A stretch of DNA of 34,150 bases from Microbacteriaceae bacterium. GTDB lineage: Bacteria; Actinomycetota; Actinomycetes; Actinomycetales; Microbacteriaceae. A program made the position numbers and the translations under genes. Positions within the stretch are counted from its first letter, which is position 1, and every line of letters begins with the position of its first letter. Positions 16,860 through 25,513 of this stretch are shown here, piece after piece. The stretch is taken from the NCBI GenBank assembly GCA_947453475.1, contig CANGGK010000010.1:1-34150 (forward strand), written 5' to 3'. The notes under the pieces were generated by a model. The model was given only the letters and a program-made list of their open reading frames with translations, ran no database searches and had not been told where the DNA came from.

Positions 16860-19800
16860 TTACAACTGAGCGGCACGAAATACTCTTCTAGCCAAGTTCT
16901 CAGAGAGGTTTACGCCGTTTGCGTTCTCGCGAGTTGATTTCATGACTTGGCGATACCAGATGTTTAAGGGGCGCCAATGCTCTTCGAGTCCGAGCTCTCT
17001 CAAGAGGGCCGAGTCAAATTTGTCTGTGATTTCGCGAAGTGCACTCCACCGGATGTTTGATTGGTACCAGCCGGCATTCTGAGACGCAAACGTCGCTGTG
17101 TAGCCAGCTTGGATAACCTCGGTAGCAAGTCGCGTTAGGTTTTCAGAACCTGAGACAGTCAGTGCAAACAATCGTGGTTTCAACGATTCAGATGTTTTTG
17201 TGTGAAAATCATCACCTGACGCCGACCACCAGAGATATCCAATTTTGCCTGCAAGTACTCCTAATGCCGTCAACTCGCTCTCGTCAGGCAGCAGTTGAAT
17301 CGAGGGAACCCCTGGATCGAGTTCGGCGGTCAATTCTCGCTCAGCCGAGAGTACGGAAGGAATTTCCGGCAGAGCTGGAAACCAATAGCTTCCAGTCTTT
17401 CGCAGATAAATACTCCGAGTAGACAGTCCTTTACCAGGCGGCTGTTTGGCTTTTGAAATAGTCTCCACAAGTTGATTGGCGATTCCCGACCTAAAGGGGG
17501 CGCTGTCGCCGACTCGATTAAGAGGGAAGTACTCAATGTTTTTAAACATGGTTCCTCTTGAGGCCTTAGTGAAAATTTGCTGCGAAGTTGAAAAAACTCC
17601 TTTGCCAGGCGCCAGAATTAGAATTGTGTTACGAACCTGGACTCCGGTGAATAGGGAGTCCGGACGTTTGCCGAAGGTGCTCCACCATTCAGCGCCATCT
17701 CGGCAGCTTATTCGTTCTCGCAGTCTGTCAAAGCCGCTAGAGAATGCCAGGTTTAGCATCACGATAAAGGCATGGCGACCTGAGTCGGCGAGAAGTGAAA
17801 GCGACCGTTCGTAGCAGACGGCGAACAGGTCTGGCGCATTAGTGGTGAAATAGCCGCGGAAATCACTCGTATCAGTGTCACGACGTTGAACGTATGGGGG
17901 ATTTCCAATAACAACATCAAATCCGCCGCGAGCTGCTATTTGAGGGAACTCAGCAAACCAGTGGAATGGACGTTTTTTTGAAATCCAATCCGTAACATCT
18001 GCCTCGGGGATGAACAGCATTCTTGCAAGGGCCAAGTCGCATGCGGCAGTGATCTCTTTGTTAAGGCGCACGAGCGTGGCTTTGTCAGATGTGTTTGTGC
18101 CATTCCCCTGAACTGAGCTTTCAACGAAATTGAGGTAGGCCTGGGCATAACTCTCGATTTGGGGCTCAATCGCAGCTAACTCAAGTCGAGAGGTTAGGTC
18201 GCCTTCGGAAATGCGTTCGATGTCATCCAGATCTTTAATGCCGACGACAAGATTGCCTGGTTTGAAATTGAAATCTAAGTCTGGTAGCGGCTCAATTTCC
18301 GCGGATGAATCTAAACAGGCGGCCAAGGCAAGAAAGACGCGAAGTTTTGCCGTTTCAATCGCGTCAGGCATGAGGTCTGTGCCGTACAGATTACTTAGTG
18401 CAGCCTTTTTACGAATGAAGTAGCGTCGACTTGGATGAATATTCAGTTCTTCAATCAACGACCTTGCAAACTCATTTGTTCCGGTGAACATCTCTGCCGC
18501 ATCGAGCAAAGCGCTGTAAATGTCCTCAAGAACTTCAAGCGCTGCGAATAAAAATGCTCCTGAACCGCAGGTGGGATCGATAACACTGATTCTAGAAATG
18601 CCATTCCACAGTATCTCGATGTCATTGCCGTCATCGAGAGAATGTAAGGCGTCTAGAAGCAGCAGCTGGCTATCTAGGTTAAGAGTGACCAAATTATTGA
18701 CTTCGCTAATCTGGCCGCCGGCAATCTTTTGTCGCAAAGCTTCTACTCGTTCGCGTCGATGAAACATTTCAACAAATGATTCGCCTGGTAGGCACACGGC
18801 GCTATCGGGGGCAGCCGAATCTAAGTCACCCCACTCAATGGGGTCACCTTGCCAAAGAAGTTCGAGTCGTCCTTCAACTCTGATCCAATCCTCTGCTTGC
18901 GAGTCCCATCCATGTGTCAGAGAGTCCTGAATGTATCTGTCGCCGCTCAGGGGAATCAGCGACAACGGGGTAAGCCCCTCGGCGATGAGGAGATCTAGAA
19001 TGCGCGGAACAAGTGTTTGGCCGACCATGTAGCCGGAAACGTCTTGCTTCGTGTAGTAGGCGCCGTTTTCCTTTTTTCCACCGACAGTAAAATTGATGTA
19101 CTGCTCGAAGATGTAGCCGAGCACTTCAGGATTGATTTCATCCGATTTACCAGTCGGGCGAGTATCCAGATGCCATGTAAATGACTCGAAAAATTCAAAA
19201 ATGTCGCTGAAAACCTGATCTGGAATTTGAATGTCATTGGAGGACTCAAGAGTTGTTTCTCCAAATATTCCGCCGTTAACATAGGGAACTTTTCCTAAAA
19301 TTCTTGCAACAGCAGGCGATCTATAGCTTTGCTTTGCATCGTTTAGGCCATCAAAGAAGAGGGTAAGCAACAAATCTTTGTAAAAATTGTAAAATCTGTC
19401 CCCGGAGTTCAGAGCCTGTAACTTGGCCAAGCAAGTCTGCAAATAGAACGCGTCGCCGTTTAGAAACTCTTTTTTCTGCAAAAAGAAGATGAACATCAAG
19501 CGATTCAACAAAAGTGTGGCGTAAGAGCCGCAATCCTCTGCGTTCAGCCCGGAAATAGAACCGGCGAGTAACGAGTGATTTTTTCGAAATCGATCATAGA
19601 ACTTTTTAGTTACGTTAGAAGTATCGAAAGCGCCACGCAATTTTTCACGTAAATTCGTAACCGAGACTCCTTGCATAATTTCCGACGCACTATAACGAAG
19701 GCCAGCAAGACGTTGGGCCAAAAACACTGGCAAATGATTGCTCTGGACTACGATTTTTTCGTGAGTTAGAGTGCCGCCGGCAGTTTTTTTGGGCCACAAC

Positions 19801-20102
19801 CAAGTCTCAGAGTTTTTGGTCCGGATGACCAATAGGTGTTCTACATACCTTAATCCGACTTCGCGAGAAAGGTCATTTTGGAGTTGTGGAGAAACGTTGT
19901 CAACGGCTGTGAAGTCAAAATCGAAAACAGCAATCGCAGCGAGCATACTTGCGGTTTTGTTGCCCTTCACCTCGACACCATTGAGTTGAAAAGACACCTG
20001 CTCATCAGCTTTGACATCCCATCCGAGAACATCGCGAAAGACAGACTTCAAGCCGCCTGCCGAGAATGAATTGAGGACTTGTTGGTAAATGGGAGTTGTC
20101 AT
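16860..20102 (-). CDS. N6-adenine DNA methyltransferase, Eco57I/PglX/DrmMI-like large class
   Basis: Motif I VIDPTCGSGAFLFAALEVLEDIY; motif IV FDVVIGNPPYVQRRD (NPPY at 17892-17903). Large N-terminal region with VFRDVLGWD...YVEHLLVIRTKNSETWLW. ATG overlaps the upstream TAA (TAATG). Confidence 0.9.
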   Translation of the reverse strand: MTTPIYQQVLNSFSAGGLKSVFRDVLGWDVKADEQVSFQLNGVEVKGNKTASMLAAIAVFDFDFTAVDNVSPQLQNDLSREVGLRYVEHLLVIRTKNSETWLWPKKTAGGTLTHEKIVVQSNHLPVFLAQRLAGLRYSASEIMQGVSVTNLREKLRGAFDTSNVTKKFYDRFRKNHSLLAGSISGLNAEDCGSYATLLLNRLMFIFFLQKKEFLNGDAFYLQTCLAKLQALNSGDRFYNFYKDLLLTLFFDGLNDAKQSYRSPAVARILGKVPYVNGGIFGETTLESSNDIQIPDQVFSDIFEFFESFTWHLDTRPTGKSDEINPEVLGYIFEQYINFTVGGKKENGAYYTKQDVSGYMVGQTLVPRILDLLIAEGLTPLSLIPLSGDRYIQDSLTHGWDSQAEDWIRVEGRLELLWQGDPIEWGDLDSAAPDSAVCLPGESFVEMFHRRERVEALRQKIAGGQISEVNNLVTLNLDSQLLLLDALHSLDDGNDIEILWNGISRISVIDPTCGSGAFLFAALEVLEDIYSALLDAAEMFTGTNEFARSLIEELNIHPSRRYFIRKKAALSNLYGTDLMPDAIETAKLRVFLALAACLDSSAEIEPLPDLDFNFKPGNLVVGIKDLDDIERISEGDLTSRLELAAIEPQIESYAQAYLNFVESSVQGNGTNTSDKATLVRLNKEITAACDLALARMLFIPEADVTDWISKKRPFHWFAEFPQIAARGGFDVVIGNPPYVQRRDTDTSDFRGYFTTNAPDLFAVCYERSLSLLADSGRHAFIVMLNLAFSSGFDRLRERISCRDGAEWWSTFGKRPDSLFTGVQVRNTILILAPGKGVFSTSQQIFTKASRGTMFKNIEYFPLNRVGDSAPFRSGIANQLVETISKAKQPPGKGLSTRSIYLRKTGSYWFPALPEIPSVLSAERELTAELDPGVPSIQLLPDESELTALGVLAGKIGYLWWSASGDDFHTKTSESLKPRLFALTVSGSENLTRLATEVIQAGYTATFASQNAGWYQSNIRWSALREITDKFDSALLRELGLEEHWRPLNIWYRQVMKSTRENANGVNLSENLARRVFRAAQL

Positions 20103-23100
20103 TACATCGTCTCTCTAACGAATCCGAAGCTGAGCACTATTTCAAGATCTGTGGAATGGGACCCGAGCTGGTCCAGGAGTTCACCATTACGGTGAAGTTC
20201 TACGATAGCCCGGACCGTTTCTAGGGCACCATTCTTATGACGCGCGCGATAAATTTCTCTAGATTTATCCTCTGCAGTTTTGAAAATTGGGTAAGCCAGA
20301 AGAGACGTGGCAATAGTTTCAACATCGCTAGATAGATCATCTGGTGTTTCGCCAGAGCCAGCGAATTCTGTCAGCAGGCTATAAACATTCCTGCGTATGC
20401 CATGGTTTAGAAGAACCTTGGTTTGGTTGGCTTGTGGCGCGATGGCCTCTTTCACCATGAGTTCCACATTCTCCAAATGCCCTGGGATTTCCGGCGCTGA
20501 TGCCTCTCCGGGTTCACTCGCTGTTAGTTTTAGGGCTTCAAGCTGTGTGATGGTCCTCGTTGAACCAGCGCTATCGATACTGGCAAGTAGGTCAACCGGG
20601 GCGTTGTCATTTTGAGTCACTTTTGAGTGAACCAGTGAGACAGTTTTGCCTTGCATGTCGTACTTGGTTGTTGAGACACCAACTGGTAGAGCCGCGGCTG
20701 CATTTCTCTCCGCTTGAGTTGCGCCGTCCCAAATACCAAGGGCGTAGGAGCCGTAATCCACTTCTCCTTCATATGCTGCAAGTTCGTGTTTGCCATCAAA
20801 CATTCCTTCGAGGTCAAACTCGTCATCGCCAAAGTCTTGCGCGAGAATGTCCTCTCCACCGCCGAAAATGTCTTGGTTGGTTTGCAGGCGCTTGGCAAGG
20901 CGCTTAATAAGCGTTATGCGGTCATCCACGCTTTCATGAGGCATAAAAGATAGAGCATGAATGGTGTCAGATTTTTGACCTATTCGGTCAACGCGACCAG
21001 CTCTCTGGATCACTTTAATAATCGTCCACGGTAAATCCCAGTTCAAAACCAGTGCGCTGTCTTGAAGGTTCTGTCCTTCGGAAAGAACGTCCGTGGCCAG
21101 AAGGACCTGAAGTTCGGTCGAATCCTTCGGGAGCCCACCAAGACTCTTATTGGATTCAGGCGAGAAGCGTCTAGCGAGAATCGTTGGGTTGTCGGAGTCG
21201 CCTGACACAGACCCAATTTGGACATTAGGGCAAAGCGGTGCCAGATACTTGGCGATGTAATCGATCGTGTCTTTGTATTCGCTGAAAACTAGAAGTTTCT
21301 CAGTGGCGCCAAGGTTATTTATTCTTTCAGCCAAGGCGATCAGCTTGCTGTCGTGGGCAGGATCCCAGTCGCCAAACTCATCGACTATAGCCTGGAGTAC
21401 TGCATTGTCCTCGGCAACTGCTTTCGAGAATTCGTGAGATTTAAAAAGTTCGTGGCGCGCCCAACGCAGGCCCCGGGGTGTGGAACTCAGCAACTTCGCA
21501 TATGACTTAGCTGCGATTTCATTCCAAGCACCAGCAGTCAGACCCTTGACCCATGACGCGGCAAGGTTGTCTGATGAAGTTTCCCCGTCAATGACGATGT
21601 CCCCATCAATGCCCTTATCGCTGTCAGAAAGAGCGTAGGCGCGATCATCCAGCGTGCCAATAGGGACAGCCAAGCCGTTGTCTAATGCATATTTGAGAAC
21701 GTGCGCACGATGAAGCATCTTTTCAACCGTTATGAAAAAGGCCATTGGAGAAGACGCCAACCGTTTCAAGACAGTTGTCTTAATAAATCCGTTGGTGGAG
21801 TTAGCTCGCAGCATGTCTTCAAGAAGTGATTTTTCGCTGTCAGTTTCAGGCTTAATCTCAGGTAGGAGATAGCGACCTGGTTGGTAGCGGGCATAGTTCA
21901 TGTGATCAAGTGCTTCGAAATTCTCTAGCGAGGCCAATCGATCGCCTGGGTCGTTGGGGCCTCCCTGATATTTGAGGGGCATTGAAATTCGTTTAGGAAA
22001 ACTAAATTTCGTTCCGTCGTTGAAGCGGAAGAATATGCGGCCGGTTTCGGCGTCTACCTCACCATAGGTTTCCTCAAGATAGCGGCGCGTGCGTCGCACA
22101 AGGTATTGGCCTAGAAGTCGCTGCCAGTCTTTGGGAAAGGCTGACTGTTCGAAAGCTTCGAGCGTCGAAAGGCGCCCATTTGTTTTTTGAGCCAACTGGA
22201 ACTCACCGTCCTGCCCAAGGCTGGCGATGTGCTCCTCCGGGCGGATGCCCAAATCCTGATCAGTTGGAAGTTTCAGTTTCAGTTGACCGCTGATATCGAA
22301 GTGGTCTGCGTTGAACATCGTTGCAGTCATTAAAACAACGTCAGAATTCCATGTTTCGATGTAGTCGTGGATTACTTGCCAGTCATTCCGAGACGTGTGG
22401 CGGATATTGTGGGATTCATCCACGAGAACGAGCTTGTGAGGAACCAGGTCCGGCAGGTCCTTTTTCACCATGCTAAGGCTCATTACCTTGCCATGAATCT
22501 CATAAGTATCCAGGTGTTTTTGCCACATCGTTACCAGGTTCTTTGGGCAAATAATCAGAACTCTCTCACCATAGGTAGCAGCGATAGCAGTTCCTGTGAG
22601 GGTCTTACCCAATCCGACGACGTCACCAATTACAGCTAGGCCGCGTTGCTTGAGCATTCTGGTTGCTACACGAACCGCCGACTCCTGCCAAGGAGTTAAG
22701 TCCGCCGCGACAATCGCCGGGATATCTAGATTTCTTCCTGCCCGGGCATCCCTCGATAGTTCGTAGGCCATCTTGAGGTGTACTAAGCGGGGGCTAGGTT
22801 GATCGATTGTCGCCCAAGAGTTCTCGAGAACCTCGATAAGCAAATTAGTAATGTCAACGCTGAAATTGTCCGACCACTTATCAGTGAACCACTTGTATAG
22901 CTTTTGGCCTTGCTGAACGTCAGATTCTTCGAGATTCAGCTCACCCTGGTGATGCATGCCGGCAGCAGTAAAATTCGAGGACCCAACAATCGCTCTGAAA
23001 TTCTGGACAGGACCAGCGAGATGGCAAACATATAGTTTTGCGTGAAGGGGGTTGCGGGCCGCGAACTTTACCTTTAGAAATCCTGAACGAAGATCGTCGA

Positions 23101-23479
23101 GTAGGTCTCGAATGCCATTTCTATCGTGTTCTGTGGGTGCACCCCAAGTTAGCTGTTGCGCGAATTCTCGAACAGCTGCCTTTGCTTGCATGACCGCTTT
23201 GGTTAGCCCCATATCATTCGAGTCATCAGCGCCTAAAATCGACAAATACGATTTCGTTTGCTCACTGCCAGATAAAGCCATGCCAACAAGTAGTCGAACG
23301 CGCTCGGGAGAATCATCGATGTCTGCGTGGCTCTGCATCGCATGCAGTTCCTCGCGGAGCCCCTGCCATCCACGCAAGTTGAAGTAGCCAACGCACGCAT
23401 CGAGCTGTCGGCTGCTCGGGAGGTGTTCGCGAAGGACACCAAGTAGCTGTACGTCTTCGTTGTCGATAATTCTTGACAT
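20102..23479 (-). CDS. PLD-like nuclease domain fused to SNF2-family helicase
   Basis: N-terminal HAKLYVCHLAGPVQNFRAIVGSSNFTAAGMHHQGELN (PLD-type HxK...GSSNFT). Helicase motifs GDVVGLGKTLTGTAIA, LVLVDESHNIRH, TDVLSEGQNLQDSALVLNWDLPWTIIKVIQRAGRVDRIGQ. SD CGGGGGAA. Confidence 0.93.
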   Translation of the reverse strand: MSRIIDNEDVQLLGVLREHLPSSRQLDACVGYFNLRGWQGLREELHAMQSHADIDDSPERVRLLVGMALSGSEQTKSYLSILGADDSNDMGLTKAVMQAKAAVREFAQQLTWGAPTEHDRNGIRDLLDDLRSGFLKVKFAARNPLHAKLYVCHLAGPVQNFRAIVGSSNFTAAGMHHQGELNLEESDVQQGQKLYKWFTDKWSDNFSVDITNLLIEVLENSWATIDQPSPRLVHLKMAYELSRDARAGRNLDIPAIVAADLTPWQESAVRVATRMLKQRGLAVIGDVVGLGKTLTGTAIAATYGERVLIICPKNLVTMWQKHLDTYEIHGKVMSLSMVKKDLPDLVPHKLVLVDESHNIRHTSRNDWQVIHDYIETWNSDVVLMTATMFNADHFDISGQLKLKLPTDQDLGIRPEEHIASLGQDGEFQLAQKTNGRLSTLEAFEQSAFPKDWQRLLGQYLVRRTRRYLEETYGEVDAETGRIFFRFNDGTKFSFPKRISMPLKYQGGPNDPGDRLASLENFEALDHMNYARYQPGRYLLPEIKPETDSEKSLLEDMLRANSTNGFIKTTVLKRLASSPMAFFITVEKMLHRAHVLKYALDNGLAVPIGTLDDRAYALSDSDKGIDGDIVIDGETSSDNLAASWVKGLTAGAWNEIAAKSYAKLLSSTPRGLRWARHELFKSHEFSKAVAEDNAVLQAIVDEFGDWDPAHDSKLIALAERINNLGATEKLLVFSEYKDTIDYIAKYLAPLCPNVQIGSVSGDSDNPTILARRFSPESNKSLGGLPKDSTELQVLLATDVLSEGQNLQDSALVLNWDLPWTIIKVIQRAGRVDRIGQKSDTIHALSFMPHESVDDRITLIKRLAKRLQTNQDIFGGGEDILAQDFGDDEFDLEGMFDGKHELAAYEGEVDYGSYALGIWDGATQAERNAAAALPVGVSTTKYDMQGKTVSLVHSKVTQNDNAPVDLLASIDSAGSTRTITQLEALKLTASEPGEASAPEIPGHLENVELMVKEAIAPQANQTKVLLNHGIRRNVYSLLTEFAGSGETPDDLSSDVETIATSLLAYPIFKTAEDKSREIYRARHKNGALETVRAIVELHRNGELLDQLGSHSTDLEIVLSFGFVRETM

Positions 23480-23664
23480 TCGTTCCCCCGGTTATTTTCT
23501 TATGTCAGCGTATCAATAGGATGAGACATCGGCGGGCCTAACCACTCTGACGCACATATGAGCGTTACTTCCCGTCTGGATAAGTGAGATCGCTTCAGTG
23601 ATGGCCGCTTTAGATTTGCCGTTCGTCCGAAAAGCGGTGAACTAAAGTTTCATAGGTTTAGAAG

Positions 23665-23683
23665 CCTTCAAGTCGACTTCAGG
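23665..23683. promoter_or_regulatory. Near-palindrome in the divergent intergenic region; possible operator
   Basis: CCTTCAAGTCGACTTCAGG containing the perfect 10-bp palindrome AAGTCGACTT (23670-23679), between the minus-strand operon and the DUF3293-like gene. Confidence 0.3.
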
Positions 23684-23746
23684 TCCCCCAGTTCGACGGT
23701 TCCGTATTCTTGTCAGTTAGAGGTGCTCGGGTAAAAACTACAGAAA

Positions 23747-24241
23747 GTGACTAACTTGAACCAAGAACTAGCAGATGCCTACGCGCGCTCAAAAGTTTCC
23801 ATTTGGTCTGGCGATTGCAGGCTCGTAGCACGACCCGCACATCAACTCGAGGTTGCTGACTCAAAGTTTTTCTTGTCCAAGTTTGGCGCACGAACCTTAT
23901 TTGTAATCACGGCTTGGAATCCCGAAAGCCTCGAGGTGTCGGTCGAGGCTAATGCGAAGGCGAACAAAGAGCTTTTGATTGAACTGGAGAATCTCGACTG
24001 CGAGGTTCTTGAAGCCCTGGGGTCGAGTCTCGATGACAGTTGGTTCGAGGACTCCTTCGCCCTTGTCGTTGGAGATCAGGAGATTATGCATGAGGTTGAA
24101 AAGCGAATCCGAGATTTAGCACTCAAGTATCGCCAGAACGCGTATTTCAAGATAACCCCTGAAACAATAGAAATTGTAGGGGCTCTTTTTGAAGGGCTAC
24201 ACCTATCACTCCCATTAGCTCTGGAGGTTATGCAACCTTAG
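23747..24241 (+). CDS. DUF3293-like protein
   Basis: LFVITAWNPESLEVSVEANAKANKELLIELENLDCEV...WFEDSFALVVG...YRQNAYFKI matches the ITAWNP...N...W.E.S...QNA pattern of DUF3293. GTG start. Confidence 0.75.
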   Translation: MTNLNQELADAYARSKVSIWSGDCRLVARPAHQLEVADSKFFLSKFGARTLFVITAWNPESLEVSVEANAKANKELLIELENLDCEVLEALGSSLDDSWFEDSFALVVGDQEIMHEVEKRIRDLALKYRQNAYFKITPETIEIVGALFEGLHLSLPLALEVMQP

Positions 24242-24292
24242 ACGCATGCGGTGCCTGGCGTTTATACTTTTGACAACTAGCTAGGGGGAGCT

Positions 24293-25420
24293 ATGGAATC
24301 TTGTCCAAATTGCGGACGACTTTATTCAGGTGAGTATTGCGCCAACTGTAATGTTGGTTCGCCTGAATATAAGCAGGATTTCCCAAACGTATCGTGGGCT
24401 GAAGTCCGCGATCACCTCGTAAAACGTCTACTGATTGACCAAGAATCCATCGTGCACGGTGAAGACGAATATCGCTGGTGGCCAGCATTTCTGTGCCAGC
24501 GAGTATTCAAAGAAGCGGAAGGCCGCTTTATCGAGGCGAGTCCTGACAACTGGATGGAAATCGTCGCGGAGACTGAAATCGGTCGGATGGACGATGAGTT
24601 GGGATCTGCCCTTGCAGATGCGATCAATAGTGAGTTTGTGCACGGTGCAGCGATTTACAACGAGGGGCTTCTCAAACTTCGAACCTCATTTGCCTTCAAC
24701 CCTTTGAACAGAAGTCTTCTAAAGGTTTTTCACGAGTTTGTGCTCGCTCAAGCGACTATTGCTCATGAAATCGCCATCAAGTGGAAAGACATTGAGGGAA
24801 TCGAGTTCGCTTACTCCCAACATCCAGAGAGTGGAGCTCGAGATACCTGGGATGACCTACTGGGCGTGTTTTGGGGTGACGAATACAGCGGGGGCGAAAT
24901 CCTGCCCGATTTTCAAACCGCTCTTGATAAGGCTCGAACGCTTATTCCTCAAATTATGGAAAAAGAAGGTTGGAATCCTGGTTTTTCCAACGAAGATGTT
25001 GCCTTTTTCACGCTCGGCAATGCGTCAGTTGGTATGGGCTTAAGGCCGGCGGATCCTGAGAACCTGAAGTACGGCCCTGGAATATACATCTATGCCAATG
25101 ATCTCAACTATCAGCATTCGCTGGAAGTCGAACAGTCAAATTTCATGAATTTCATGGCCTCTGAACTTGAAAGCGCCTCCCAACTTGGCTCATTCGTTAG
25201 TAAAAATTACATCGGAGAATCCGCGGCCAGGGTTACTTCATTTATCCCCTATGGCCCTTTGGCTGAGAACCGATTCAATCCCCTAGATATAGCGATTCTT
25301 ATAACCAATCTTGCGACCCACGTTTCAAATTCTTGCATGGGTGCGTTTTGGCTAGTCAATGAGGCTACGAAAGCGAAAAGCTCGAATTTTGGAGATGACG
25401 ACAGGAATCAGGCACTCTAA
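24293..25420 (+). CDS. Protein of unknown function with N-terminal zinc ribbon
   Basis: MESCPNCGRLYSGEYCANCNVG (CxxC...CxxC). SD AGGGGGAG immediately upstream of the ATG. Confidence 0.8.
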   Translation: MESCPNCGRLYSGEYCANCNVGSPEYKQDFPNVSWAEVRDHLVKRLLIDQESIVHGEDEYRWWPAFLCQRVFKEAEGRFIEASPDNWMEIVAETEIGRMDDELGSALADAINSEFVHGAAIYNEGLLKLRTSFAFNPLNRSLLKVFHEFVLAQATIAHEIAIKWKDIEGIEFAYSQHPESGARDTWDDLLGVFWGDEYSGGEILPDFQTALDKARTLIPQIMEKEGWNPGFSNEDVAFFTLGNASVGMGLRPADPENLKYGPGIYIYANDLNYQHSLEVEQSNFMNFMASELESASQLGSFVSKNYIGESAARVTSFIPYGPLAENRFNPLDIAILITNLATHVSNSCMGAFWLVNEATKAKSSNFGDDDRNQAL

Positions 25421-25513
25421 TTGAGACCTACCGCCTCTGAGGAAGCGATATCACAGATGCGATTACTGGATGTAGGCTATCTCGCTTTATCTTGTGATTT
25501 TCGGACGAAGGAC

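Noticed and set aside
7118-23479. BREX interpretation of the operon
   Set aside because: A PglX-like methylase alone is not enough. No PglZ-type phosphatase, BrxC-type ATPase or Lon-like protease was seen, while PLD/SNF2 plus YprA/DUF1998 points to DISARM/Druantia relatives.
23684-23710. CCCAGTTCGACGGTTCCG resembling a tRNA T-arm fragment (possible att site)
   Set aside because: No acceptor or anticodon arms nearby and no integrase in the window; similarity is too short.
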